From Hydrogenophilales bacterium (GTDB lineage: Bacteria > Pseudomonadota > Gammaproteobacteria > Burkholderiales > Thiobacillaceae): a DNA stretch of 64,000 nucleotides. The stretch lies in NCBI GenBank assembly GCA_016719465.1, contig JADJYY010000007.1, forward strand, positions 88,906 to 152,905. The letters run 5' to 3'. How positions within the stretch are numbered: position 1 is the first letter of the stretch; each line of letters opens with the position of its first letter. A model generated the notes under the pieces. The model made no database searches, was not told the origin of the DNA, and was given only the letters and a program-made list of their open reading frames with translations. Both the position numbers and the translations under genes were made by a program. Shown here in pieces: positions 34,501 to 43,395 of this stretch.

Positions 34501-35829
34501 ATGGCCCGCAAAGTCTTCATCCGCACCTTCGGTTGCCAGATGAACGAGTACGACTCGGACAAGATGGCCGATGTGCTGGCCGTCGGCGAGGGCTACGAGC
34601 AGACCGACAGGCCGGAAGAGGCCGACGTCATCCTGTTCAATACCTGTTCCGTGCGGGAAAAGGCCCAGGAAAAGGTGTTCACCGATCTGGGCATGGTGCG
34701 CCACCTGAAACAGAAGAATCCCGACCTGATCATCGGCGTGGGCGGCTGCGTCGCCAGCCAGGAAGGCGCCGCCATCGTGCAGCGGGCGCCCTACGTGGAT
34801 CTGGTGTTCGGTCCCCAGACCCTGCACCGCCTGCCCCAGATGATGGACCGGCGGCGCGCCTCCGGCCGGCCCCAGGTGGACATCTCCTTCCCGGAAATCG
34901 AGAAGTTCGACCACCTGCCGCCGGCCCGGGTGGAAGGCGCCAGCGCCTTCGTCTCCATCATGGAAGGCTGCAGCAAGTACTGCACCTTCTGCGTGGTGCC
35001 CTATACCCGGGGCGAGGAGGTTTCCCGCCCGCTGGACGACGTGCTGGCCGAGGCGGCCGGCTTGGTTGACCAGGGCGTCAGGGAAATCACCCTGCTGGGC
35101 CAGAACGTCAACGCCTATCGGGGCGCGATGGGGGAAGGCGAAGTGGCGGATTTCGCCCTGCTGCTGGAACTGGTGGCCGAGATTCCCGGCGTCGAGCGCC
35201 TGCGCTTCACCACGTCCCACCCGCGCGAGTTCACCCCGCGCCTGATCGACCTCTACGCCAAGCTACCCAAGCTGGTGTCCCATCTGCACCTGCCGGTGCA
35301 GTCCGGCTCCGACCGCATCCTGGCGGCCATGAAGCGGGGCTACACGGTGCTGGAATACAAGTCCATCGTGCGCAAGCTGAAGGCGGCCCGGCCCGACCTG
35401 TGCCTGGCCTCCGATTTCATCGTCGGATTCCCCGGCGAGACCGAGGAGGACTTCCAGGCCACCATGAAGCTCATCGAGGACGTGGGCTTCGACGCTTCCT
35501 TCAGCTTCCTCTACAGCGCCCGCCCCGGCACGCCCGCCGCGTCCATGGCCGACGAAACCCCCGCCGCGATCAAATCCGAGCGCCTGCATCGCCTCCAGGC
35601 CCTGATCGAGGCCCAGGCCGCGGCCATCAGCGCGGCCATGGTGGGTTCGGTGCAAAAGGTGCTGGTGGAAGGACCGTCGCGCAAGGACCCCCGGGAACTG
35701 GCCGGTCGCACCGACAACAACCGGGTGGTCAATTTCCCGGCGTCGCCCCGCTTGATCGGGCAAATGGTGGACGTGCGCATTACCCGCGCCCTGCCCCACA
35801 GCCTGCGCGGCGAGGTCGTGACGATTTGA
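34501..35829 (+). CDS. miaB: tRNA-2-methylthio-N6-dimethylallyladenosine synthase MiaB
   Basis: A 442-residue radical-SAM methylthiotransferase acting on adenosine 37 of tRNAs. The UPF0004 domain has cysteines in TFGCQMNEYDSDKM, NTCSVREKA and GGCVASQ. The radical-SAM motif is EGCSKYCTFCVVPYTRG, and a TRAM domain closes the protein. It starts shortly after tRNA-Met and ends overlapping phoH by 1 nt. Confidence 0.96.
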   Translation: MARKVFIRTFGCQMNEYDSDKMADVLAVGEGYEQTDRPEEADVILFNTCSVREKAQEKVFTDLGMVRHLKQKNPDLIIGVGGCVASQEGAAIVQRAPYVDLVFGPQTLHRLPQMMDRRRASGRPQVDISFPEIEKFDHLPPARVEGASAFVSIMEGCSKYCTFCVVPYTRGEEVSRPLDDVLAEAAGLVDQGVREITLLGQNVNAYRGAMGEGEVADFALLLELVAEIPGVERLRFTTSHPREFTPRLIDLYAKLPKLVSHLHLPVQSGSDRILAAMKRGYTVLEYKSIVRKLKAARPDLCLASDFIVGFPGETEEDFQATMKLIEDVGFDASFSFLYSARPGTPAASMADETPAAIKSERLHRLQALIEAQAAAISAAMVGSVQKVLVEGPSRKDPRELAGRTDNNRVVNFPASPRLIGQMVDVRITRALPHSLRGEVVTI

Positions 35830-36788
35830 TGAGCGAAACCGTCACCTTCGCCGACGCCGAAAACAGCCGCCTGGCCAACTTGTGCGGCGTGCTGGACGAG
35901 AACCTGCGCCAGATCGAGACCGCCCTCAACGTGAGCATCGCCCGCCGCGGCGAGGTCTTCCAGGTGGAGGGCGACAAGGCCGGCGACGCGGCCCGGCTGC
36001 TCAAGGACTTTTACCAGCGGGCGCGCAAGCCCCTGGACATCGACGACATCCAGCTCGCACTGGTGGAGGTGGCCCACAAGCCCCAGCTTGCCCAGGACGA
36101 GGACAACATCCCGGTGCTCATGACCCGGCGCGCCGGCCTCCATGGCCGCACCGCCCGCCAGAACGCCTACATCCGCCAGATCCAGGAATACGACATCACC
36201 TTCGGCGTCGGTCCGGCCGGCACCGGCAAAACTTATCTCGCCGTGGCCGGCGCGGTGGACGCCCTGGAGCGGGACCTGGTGAAGCGCATCGTGCTGGTGC
36301 GGCCGGCGGTGGAGGCGGGCGAACGCCTGGGCTTCCTGCCCGGCGACCTGGTGCAGAAGGTGGACCCCTACCTGCGCCCTCTCTATGACGCGCTCTGGGA
36401 CCTGATGGGTTTCGACAAGGCCAACCGGGCCTTCGAGCGCCAGATGATCGAGGTGGCGCCCCTGGCCTTCATGCGCGGCCGCACCTTGAACCACGCCTTC
36501 ATCATCCTGGACGAGGCCCAGAACACCACGCCGGAGCAGATGAAGATGTTCCTTACCCGCATCGGCTTCGGCTCCCGCGCCGTGGTCACCGGCGACGTCA
36601 CCCAGATCGACCTGGCCCGGCATCAGAAGAGCGGGCTGATCGAAGCCCGGCAGGTGCTGAAGGACGTGCGCGGCATCGCCTTCACCGAATTCCAGAACGA
36701 CGACGTGGTGCGCCACCCTCTGGTGGCCCGCATCATCGACGCCTATGACAGCTACCAAGCCGATGCCCGGGGCGATTCCAAAGCTTGA
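35829..36788 (+). CDS. phoH: PhoH-like ATPase
   Basis: A 319-residue ATPase with a KH-like N-terminal part and the PhoH domain: Walker A GVGPAGTGKTYLAVAGAV, LVRPAVEAGERLGFLPGD, Walker B AFIILDEAQNTTPEQMKMFL and SRAVVTGDVTQIDL. In betaproteobacteria it lies in the miaB-phoH-ybeY-corC operon linked to RNA and ribosome quality control. The following ybeY start lies inside this gene. Confidence 0.94.
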   Translation: MSETVTFADAENSRLANLCGVLDENLRQIETALNVSIARRGEVFQVEGDKAGDAARLLKDFYQRARKPLDIDDIQLALVEVAHKPQLAQDEDNIPVLMTRRAGLHGRTARQNAYIRQIQEYDITFGVGPAGTGKTYLAVAGAVDALERDLVKRIVLVRPAVEAGERLGFLPGDLVQKVDPYLRPLYDALWDLMGFDKANRAFERQMIEVAPLAFMRGRTLNHAFIILDEAQNTTPEQMKMFLTRIGFGSRAVVTGDVTQIDLARHQKSGLIEARQVLKDVRGIAFTEFQNDDVVRHPLVARIIDAYDSYQADARGDSKA

Positions 36789-37221
36789 ACTGGCCATCCA
36801 GTTCGCCGTGAAGGCGGAACTGCCCGGCCGCGCCGAGTTTCGCCGCTGGGCCAGGTCCGCGTTGCGAACGGATGTGTCCGCCGCCCTGCGGGTGGTCGAT
36901 GCCGAAGAGGGCATCGCGTTGAACCGTGACTACCGCGGCAAGGACAGCGCCACCAACGTGCTCACCTTCGAATACGGCCCCGATCCGGACAGCGGTGCCT
37001 TGACCGGCGACATCGTGCTGTGCGCGCCGGTGGTGGAACGGGAGGCCGCCGGGCAGGGCAAGACCCTGGCCGCCCACTACGCTCACCTCACGATCCACGG
37101 CATGCTGCACCTCCAGGGCTACGATCACGAAACCGGGGAGGCGGACGCGATTGCCATGGAAGCGGTAGAAAGCTTTATCATGCAGGCATTGGGATTTCCC
37201 AATCCATACAACCCCTTATGA
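36745..37221 (+). CDS. ybeY: endoribonuclease YbeY
   Basis: A metal-dependent RNase for 16S rRNA maturation, 158 residues from the first ATG (overlapping phoH by 44 nt) or 152 from the ATG at 36763. The zinc site is HLTIHGMLHLQGYDH and the substrate region is GIALNRDYRGKDSATNVLTF. It ends with an overlap to corC. Confidence 0.95.
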   Translation: MTATKPMPGAIPKLELAIQFAVKAELPGRAEFRRWARSALRTDVSAALRVVDAEEGIALNRDYRGKDSATNVLTFEYGPDPDSGALTGDIVLCAPVVEREAAGQGKTLAAHYAHLTIHGMLHLQGYDHETGEADAIAMEAVESFIMQALGFPNPYNPL

Positions 37222-38057
37222 ACGACGACAGTAGTCCGCGACCTAGTTTCCTTGAACGTCTCACTTCCTGGCTTTCCCGCGAGCCGGACAATCGCGAGGA
37301 GTTGCTCGAGCTACTCCACGCCGCCTACGAAAACAATCTGCTGGATGCCGACGCCCTGTCGATGATCGAGGGCGTCATGCAGGTGTCCGAGATGCAGGCC
37401 AGGGAGATCATGATTCCTCGCGCCCAGATGGACGTGGTGGACATCAACGAATCCCCCGAGCAACTGCTGCCTTACGTCATCGAGACCGCCCACTCCAGGT
37501 TCCCCGCCGTGGACGGCGACCGGGACCACGTGGTGGGCATCCTGCTGGCCAAGGACCTGCTCCGGCTATGTGGCGGCGAGCAAGTCGATCTGCGCGACCA
37601 GTTGCGGCCGGTGGTGTTCATTCCGGAATCGAAGCGTTTGAATGTGCTGTTGCGGGATTTCCGCGCCTCGCGCAATCACATCGCCATCGTGGTGGATGAG
37701 TATGGTGGCGTTTCCGGGCTGGTGACCATCGAGGACGTGCTCGAGCAGATCGTCGGCGACATCGAGGACGAGTACGACTACGACGAGGACGAGGACAACA
37801 TCCTGTCGGAGACCGACGGTGGTTTCCGGGTCAAGGCGCAAACGGCGATCGGCGATTTCAACCTGGCCACCGGCGCCAGCTTCGCCGACGACGAGTTCGA
37901 CACCGTGGGCGGCCTGGTCGCCAATGCCTTCGGGCGCCTGCCCAAGCGGGGGGAGGCGGTGGAGATCGGGGGGTTTCGTTTCCGGGTATTGCGGGCCGAC
38001 AGCCGCCGCCTGCACACCCTCAACGTGACCCGCCTGCCCCAGGGCGGCCTCCTCTAG
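37218..38057 (+). CDS. corC: CorC/HlyC-family CBS-domain protein
   Basis: A 279-residue cytoplasmic protein with an MIPRAQMDVVDINESPE start of the CBS pair (about residues 60-185), an acidic stretch EDEYDYDEDEDN and the CorC_HlyC domain (about 200-275, DEFDTVGGLVANAFGRLPK). It is involved in magnesium/cobalt homeostasis. It overlaps the ybeY stop by 4 nt. Confidence 0.93.
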   Translation: MNDDSSPRPSFLERLTSWLSREPDNREELLELLHAAYENNLLDADALSMIEGVMQVSEMQAREIMIPRAQMDVVDINESPEQLLPYVIETAHSRFPAVDGDRDHVVGILLAKDLLRLCGGEQVDLRDQLRPVVFIPESKRLNVLLRDFRASRNHIAIVVDEYGGVSGLVTIEDVLEQIVGDIEDEYDYDEDEDNILSETDGGFRVKAQTAIGDFNLATGASFADDEFDTVGGLVANAFGRLPKRGEAVEIGGFRFRVLRADSRRLHTLNVTRLPQGGLL

Positions 38058-38063
38058 GCGCGG

Positions 38064-38285
38064 ATGTCCATGGGGCGCTGGCGGCCGGCCTTGCTGTTTC
38101 TCCTCCTGCTGGTGCTGTTTCCCGCGACATCCAGCCTGGTGCGCTGGCTGGATGGCGAATCCCTCGATCTCGTCGAATGGCTGGGGGTGGCCGCGTTTCC
38201 CGTCCTGGCGTGGCTATGGCTGCGCCATTTCTCGGTGCTGGGCTGCCGCGCCGGCTGCGCGCCGCCCGATGACCAGCGGCGGTGA
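38064..38285 (+). CDS. small membrane protein, 73 residues
   Basis: Two hydrophobic stretches (about 8-24 and 36-54) suggest a two-pass inner-membrane peptide. It ends with a Cys-rich tail (VLGCRAGCAPPD). It sits 7 nt after corC, where lnt is often found in this operon, so it may be the operon's last member. No family is recognised. Confidence 0.55.
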   Translation: MSMGRWRPALLFLLLLVLFPATSSLVRWLDGESLDLVEWLGVAAFPVLAWLWLRHFSVLGCRAGCAPPDDQRR

Positions 38286-38384
38286 ACATTGCCTTGTCTT
38301 GGCGGCGGCATCTGGTAACTTACACGCCTGTTTTTCCCGGTTCGCCATCGCCTCCGATTCCGGGATGTCAACTTTGGAAATCAC

Positions 38385-39410
38385 ATGTCTACCTGGACCG
38401 ACTTTCTTTCAACCCGTGGCGCCAAGGTCGAAAATGGCGTCGTCATCGATTTCGGTGACCCCCCCGGCGAACTGGCCGCCTGCAAGGGCGAGACCGTCGT
38501 CGCGGACCTTTCCCATTTCGGCCTGATCGGCTTTTCCGGCGAGGAGGCCCAGACCTTCCTGCATGGCCAGATCACCAACGATCTGCGCGGCCTGCGCGAG
38601 AACGCGGCCGTATTCGCCGGCTATCTCTCGCCCAAGGGGCGCATGCTGGCCAATTTCCTGGTCATGAAGCGGGGTGGCGACGTATTGGTGATGCTGCCCG
38701 AGTCCCTGCGGGAAAGCATCCAGAAGCGCCTGTCCATGTTCATCCTGCGCAGCAAGGTCAAGGCCCGCAACGCCGATGCCGAATGGGTGCGCCTGGGTGT
38801 CAACGGCGCGGAAGCGGCGGCCGCCGTCGCGGAGATCCTGGGGGTCGCCGTGGCGGAGGGGATGATGGCCGTTTCCCAGGGAGAGCAGGCTTTCGCCCTG
38901 CGCCTGGGCGACGGGCGCTTCGACCTCTTCATCGCTCCGGATGCCGCGCCCGCGGCCTGGGAGAAACTGGTGGCCCGCGCCCGCCCGGTGGGAACGCCCG
39001 CCTGGGACTGGCTCATGGTGCGGGCCGGTGTGCCGGTGGTGCTGCCCCAGACCCAGGACCATTTCGTGCCCCAGATGGCCAACATGGAAATCCTGGGCGG
39101 CGTCAGCTTCAACAAGGGCTGCTATCCCGGCCAGGAAATCGTCGCCCGCAGCCAGTATCTGGGCAAGGTGAAGCGGCGCCTGCACCTGGCCCATCTGGAC
39201 GCGGAAGCCCGGCCCGGCGACGAATTGTTCGCTCCCGATCCGGCCGACCAGTCCGCCGGCCTGATCGCCAACGCCGCGCCCGCCCCCGAGGGCGGCTGGG
39301 ATGTGCTGGCGGTGGTGCTGAACCCCAGCGTGGAGGCGGGCGAAGTCCGGCTCAAGAGCCGGGACGGCGCGAAGCTCTCGTTCAAGCCCTTGCCCTATCC
39401 GGTCGCCTGA
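38385..39410 (+). CDS. ygfZ: folate-binding iron-sulfur protein YgfZ
   Basis: A 341-residue member of the GcvT/YgfZ family that supports Fe-S enzyme repair, including MiaB. The signature KGCYPGQEIVAR is present (about residues 245-256), with HGQITNDLRGL earlier. It precedes the DUF4936 and slmA genes. Confidence 0.94.
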   Translation: MSTWTDFLSTRGAKVENGVVIDFGDPPGELAACKGETVVADLSHFGLIGFSGEEAQTFLHGQITNDLRGLRENAAVFAGYLSPKGRMLANFLVMKRGGDVLVMLPESLRESIQKRLSMFILRSKVKARNADAEWVRLGVNGAEAAAAVAEILGVAVAEGMMAVSQGEQAFALRLGDGRFDLFIAPDAAPAAWEKLVARARPVGTPAWDWLMVRAGVPVVLPQTQDHFVPQMANMEILGGVSFNKGCYPGQEIVARSQYLGKVKRRLHLAHLDAEARPGDELFAPDPADQSAGLIANAAPAPEGGWDVLAVVLNPSVEAGEVRLKSRDGAKLSFKPLPYPVA

Positions 39411-39414
39411 TCGC

Positions 39415-39723
39415 TTGGCTTTCAATTTCTACGTCTGGTACCGGGTCGCCCGGGACGAAGGGGCGGCCGATCTCGCCGTCCGCGGCATGATGGCGCGCCT
39501 GGGCTGTCGCGCCGGCGTGGCCGGGCGCTTGCTGAGGAAGCGCGACGAGCCCGGCCTGTGGATGGAAGTCTACGAGGGCGTGGTGGACGCGGACGTTTTC
39601 GAGCGCCGTCTGGCCCAGGCGCTGGATGAATTCGACGTGGAGATGTTCCTGGACGGACCGCGCCGCACCGAATGCTTCATCGCCGACATGCCCGTTACCG
39701 CCGCTTGCGCGGCGCCCCGCTGA
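39415..39723 (+). CDS. DUF4936 protein
   Basis: A 102-residue cytoplasmic protein, starting at a TTG 4 nt after the ygfZ stop. FNFYVWYRVARDEGAADLAVRGMM and GLWMEVYEGV match DUF4936, a betaproteobacterial family commonly found beside ygfZ. Function is unknown. Confidence 0.75.
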   Translation: MAFNFYVWYRVARDEGAADLAVRGMMARLGCRAGVAGRLLRKRDEPGLWMEVYEGVVDADVFERRLAQALDEFDVEMFLDGPRRTECFIADMPVTAACAAPR

Positions 39724-39736
39724 TGCAGGCACGCCC

Positions 39737-40328
39737 ATGAGCAAACCCGGAGAACGCAAGGTCCAGATCCTGCAGACCCTGGCGGGCATGCTGGAGACGC
39801 CCCGGGCGGAAAAGATCACCACGGCCGCCCTGGCGGCCCGGGTGGAAGTCTCCGGAAGCCGCCCTGTACCGTCATTTCGCCAGCAAGGCCCAGATGTACG
39901 AGGGCCTGATAGAGTTCATCGAACAGACCCTGTTCAGCCTGATCAACCGCATCCTCGCCGAGGAACCCCAGGGGCTCCAGCAAGTCCAGGCCATGGTGCA
40001 ACTGCTCCTGGGCTTCGCCGAGAAGAACCGGGGCATGACCCGGGTGCTGACCGGCGAGGCGCTGGTGAACGAGAACGAGCGCCTGCAAGCCCGGGTCAAT
40101 CAACTGCTCGACCGGGTGGAAGCCAGCCTCAAGCAGGCCCTGCGCATCGCCGCCAGCCAGGGCGGCGTGGATCAGGGACTGGATGCCGCCGCCGGCGCCA
40201 ACCTGGTGCTGTGCTGGGTACAGGGACGCTGGCAGCAGTTCGTGAAGAGTGGCTTCTCGCGCCCGCCCCTGGGGCAGTGGGAAAACCAGTGGCCCCTGCT
40301 GATGCGGGGGCTGTCCGCCCCGGCGTGA
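39737..40328 (+). CDS. slmA: nucleoid occlusion factor SlmA, apparent frameshift
   Basis: A TetR-type DNA-binding protein that blocks FtsZ assembly over the nucleoid. The start MSKPGERKVQILQTLAGMLE and the dimerisation part (YEGLIEFIEQTLFSLINRIL to the end) are in different frames. One extra base at 39852-39855 (TCCGGAAGCC for TC-GAAGCC) breaks the helix-turn-helix; correction restores S-E-A-A-L-Y-R-H-F-A-S-K-A-Q-M-Y. The corrected protein is ~196 residues, normal for the family. Confidence 0.88.
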
Positions 40329-40357
40329 ATCTGGCGGATCGGCGGGGCTTTACCGGC

Positions 40358-40753
40358 CTACTTGTACTGCCGCCACTCGGCGGGCGTCTCGTCGTGGTCG
40401 CCGTGGGGACGCTTGGTCCAGGCTTCCATGTGGGCCTGGTAGTTCTTGGTGCGTGGTTCCGGCTTGCCCATGTTTTCCCGCTGCACCCGCTCGCTGTAAT
40501 AGGCCAGGGTGCGGCGGATGCGGATGAGCAGGCTGCCTTCCAGGTGGAAGCCCTGGGCGGTCAGGGCGGCTTCCAGGTCCTGCAGGCTGTAATCGGCGAC
40601 GCAGTAGGCGACCTGCAGGGTGAGGGGGCCGGATTGGCTTGCCGTCAGGCCCGGCAGGCCACTCAGCAACGCCAGGGCGCGCTCGACCTGGCCCGGTGGC
40701 AGGGGATGGAAGACGATCTCGCGACGCTTCAGAATGTCGCAGGGAGACGTCAT
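40358..40753 (-). CDS. 131-residue protein of unknown function, last gene of the gpmI-envC-ctpA operon
   Basis: Starts 11 nt after the ctpA stop. The first ~75 residues have a ferredoxin-like beta-alpha pattern (QVAYCVADYSLQDLEAALTAQGFHL), similar in shape to metal-binding domains but without their CXXC. The tail is hydrophilic. No family is recognised. Confidence 0.65.
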   Translation of the reverse strand: MTSPCDILKRREIVFHPLPPGQVERALALLSGLPGLTASQSGPLTLQVAYCVADYSLQDLEAALTAQGFHLEGSLLIRIRRTLAYYSERVQRENMGKPEPRTKNYQAHMEAWTKRPHGDHDETPAEWRQYK

Positions 40754-40764
40754 CCCGAGCGCTC

Positions 40765-42186
40765 CTAGTCCTTCCTGTTCTGCAACAGGGAGAGGCCTTT
40801 CAGCAGGATGAGGGCCTGGTTGTACTGGTAGTCGTTCTTGCTGACCACTTCGCCCGGCTCGAGCTTGCCCTTGCCATCCTTCTTGGCGCCGGCGTCGTCG
40901 GATTTGTTGTCCTTGGCCTTCTCGTCCTTCGGCTTCGCGTCCTTGCCGGCTTCCGCCTCCTGGTTGTTGGCCAGATGCTTGTCCAGGTCGGCCTCGCGCA
41001 CTTCCATTTTCGCGCCGTCGCTGGCGGTGACGGTCGCTTCCTCGACCACGATGTCCGGGGCGATGCCCTTGGCCTGGATGCTGCGACCATTGGGCGTGAA
41101 ATAGCGGGCGGTGGTGAGCTTGATGGCGGTGCCGTTGTTCAGGGGCAGGATGGTCTGCACCGAACCCTTGCCGAAGGTCTGGGTACCCACCACCAGGGCG
41201 CGCTTGTGGTCCTGCAGGGCGCCGGCGACGATTTCCGAGGCGGAGGCGGAGCCGCCGTTGACCAGCACCACCAGGGGCACGGTCTTGGTCCAGGCCGGCA
41301 GGTTCTTCAGGTAGTCGCTTTCGGAGGGGCGCAGGTAGTTTTCCCGGCTGTTGGTCAGGCGCATCTTGGCGTCTTCCGTGCGGCCATCGGTATAGACCAC
41401 CAGATCGCCATTCTTGAGGAAGGCGCCGGAAACCCCGACGGCGGTGTTCAACAGGCCGCCCGGGTCGTTGCGCAGGTCCAGCACCAGGCCCTTGAGCGCG
41501 GCGCCCTTGTTCTGCTCCTGAAGATCATTGAGCGCGGCCACCAGATTCTCGCCGGTGTGTTCCTGGAACTGGGTGACGCGCACGTAGCCGAAGTGGGGTT
41601 CCACCAGCTTGTACTTGACGCTCTTGATCTTGATGACCGCCCGCGTGAGCGTGAAGGTAAGGGGCTTGGCCTCGCCCTTGCGCACCACGGTGAGAACGAT
41701 GTCGGTGCCGGGCTTGCCGCGCATCTTCTTGACCGCGTCGTTCAGGGTCATGCCCTTGACCGGGCTGTCGTCCAGCTTGATGACCAGATCGCCGCTCTTG
41801 ATGCCGGCCTTGAACGCGGGGGTGTCCTCGATGGGGGAGACGACCTTGACGAAACCGTCTTCCATGCCGACTTCGATGCCGAGGCCGCCGAATTCGCCCT
41901 GGGTGCCGACCTGGAGTTCCTTGAAGGCTTCGTTGTCCAGGTAGGAGGAATGGGGATCGAGGCCGGACAGCATGCCGTTGATGGCCTCGGTGATGAGCTT
42001 CTTGTCCTCGACGGGCTCGACGTAATCGCTCTTGATCTTGCCGAAGATCTCGCTGAAGGCGCGCAGATCCTCGATGGGCAGCGGTTCCGGCTCCCGCTCG
42101 GCGTTGGCCGAATAGTTCAGGGTCAGGGCGGCGCCGAACACGACGCCGATGCCGATGAGACCGATTTGCTTGATCTTGCTGGTCAT
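40765..42186 (-). CDS. ctpA: carboxyl-terminal processing protease CtpA (S41)
   Basis: A 473-residue periplasmic serine protease with an N-terminal signal anchor, PDZ domain (about 95-175) and the S41 core with catalytic Ser in NGGSASASEIVAGAL and Lys in FGKGSVQ. A Lys/Asp-rich segment precedes the C-terminus. It follows envC, as usual in this operon. Confidence 0.94.
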   Translation of the reverse strand: MTSKIKQIGLIGIGVVFGAALTLNYSANAEREPEPLPIEDLRAFSEIFGKIKSDYVEPVEDKKLITEAINGMLSGLDPHSSYLDNEAFKELQVGTQGEFGGLGIEVGMEDGFVKVVSPIEDTPAFKAGIKSGDLVIKLDDSPVKGMTLNDAVKKMRGKPGTDIVLTVVRKGEAKPLTFTLTRAVIKIKSVKYKLVEPHFGYVRVTQFQEHTGENLVAALNDLQEQNKGAALKGLVLDLRNDPGGLLNTAVGVSGAFLKNGDLVVYTDGRTEDAKMRLTNSRENYLRPSESDYLKNLPAWTKTVPLVVLVNGGSASASEIVAGALQDHKRALVVGTQTFGKGSVQTILPLNNGTAIKLTTARYFTPNGRSIQAKGIAPDIVVEEATVTASDGAKMEVREADLDKHLANNQEAEAGKDAKPKDEKAKDNKSDDAGAKKDGKGKLEPGEVVSKNDYQYNQALILLKGLSLLQNRKD

Positions 42187-42216
42187 GCTGCCTCTACTTG
42201 CGGATCACCCGGTATT

Positions 42217-43395
42217 TCAGCGAACCCAGGTGAGTGGATCGAATGGTTTGCCCTGGTGGCGCAGTTCGAAATACAGGCCGGGTTCGTCCTGGCCACCGGT
42301 GGCGCCGACGGCCGCCACCACATCCCCCGCGCGCACGGGCTCGCCCGGCTGTTTATACAAGCTTTCATTATTGCTGTATAGGCTGAGATAACCGTCGCCG
42401 TGGTCGACGATCAGCAGGTTGCCGAAGCCGCGCAGCCAGTCGGCGAAGGCGATCCGGCCGCTGCCCACGGCGCGCACTTCCTGGCCCTGGCGGGCGCGGA
42501 TGAACAGGCCCTTCCAGGCCGGCCCGCCACCGTCCCGGTTCTGCCCGAACTTGTGCAGGATTTCCCCGGTCAGGGGTAGCGCCAGCTTGCCCTTGAGGCG
42601 ATGGAAATCGAGCCCGGCCAGGCTGGCATCGGCCACCCGGTCGACGCTCTGGCCGCGCTTGGCGGGAGAAGAGGATTTGGGTGCGGTAGCCGCGAGCTTG
42701 GCCAGCTTCTCGATCAGGCGGGTAAGGCGTTTCTCGTCCCGCACCAGCGTGTCGATTTCCTGGCGCTGCTGGCGGATCTGTTCCGAGAGCTTGTAGAGCA
42801 CTTGCTGGCGGGTGCCCTTTTCCGCCTCCAGGGTCTGTTTCTGGGCCACGCGTTCCTTCCTGACCTGGGTCAGTCCGTCGTTCTGCTGGCGGGTCTTGTC
42901 CTGGAGGGTGCGCAGTCGGGCCAGGGCCTGGCGGTGCTGGCGGATGAGTTCCGCCCGGGCACGGCCGATGTAGCCGTAATACTCCAGGTTGCGGGCCACC
43001 TCGCCGGGGTTCTGGCCGTTGAGGAGCAGCTTCATGGCATCGCCGCCACCCTGGATGTAGCGTTCCCTGAGCAAGACCACCAGACGCTTCTGCTGCTCGG
43101 CGATCTCGGACTGGGTGAGGCGGGTGTCCTGGTTGAGCTGTCTCAGATCCCGGGACAGCATGCGCTGGCGGGATTCCAGATCGCGCAGGCCACGGTTCAC
43201 GTCGGAAATGCGGCGCTCCGATTTTTTCAGGGCATCGGCGACCTCGGAACGATCTTCATGGGCTTGTTCCAGTTCTTCCTGCAGGGACTGGATTCGCCCG
43301 CGCAGGTCCTTCAATTCCTGTTGCTTGCCCGTGTCCGGGGCGGCGAGGGCGCCAGCCGCGAACAGGAAAACCAGCAGGAGCGGCAGCGCGCGCAC
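42217..43395 (-). CDS. envC: murein hydrolase activator EnvC
   Basis: A 392-residue periplasmic protein: signal peptide, coiled coil (about 25-240) and a LytM/M23-like domain with KLALPLTGEILHKFGQNRDG and VDHGDGYLSLYSN. The M23 metal ligands are incomplete, as in the activator class. It recruits and activates division amidases. It starts 1 nt after the gpmI stop. Confidence 0.92.
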   Translation of the reverse strand: MRALPLLLVFLFAAGALAAPDTGKQQELKDLRGRIQSLQEELEQAHEDRSEVADALKKSERRISDVNRGLRDLESRQRMLSRDLRQLNQDTRLTQSEIAEQQKRLVVLLRERYIQGGGDAMKLLLNGQNPGEVARNLEYYGYIGRARAELIRQHRQALARLRTLQDKTRQQNDGLTQVRKERVAQKQTLEAEKGTRQQVLYKLSEQIRQQRQEIDTLVRDEKRLTRLIEKLAKLAATAPKSSSPAKRGQSVDRVADASLAGLDFHRLKGKLALPLTGEILHKFGQNRDGGGPAWKGLFIRARQGQEVRAVGSGRIAFADWLRGFGNLLIVDHGDGYLSLYSNNESLYKQPGEPVRAGDVVAAVGATGGQDEPGLYFELRHQGKPFDPLTWVR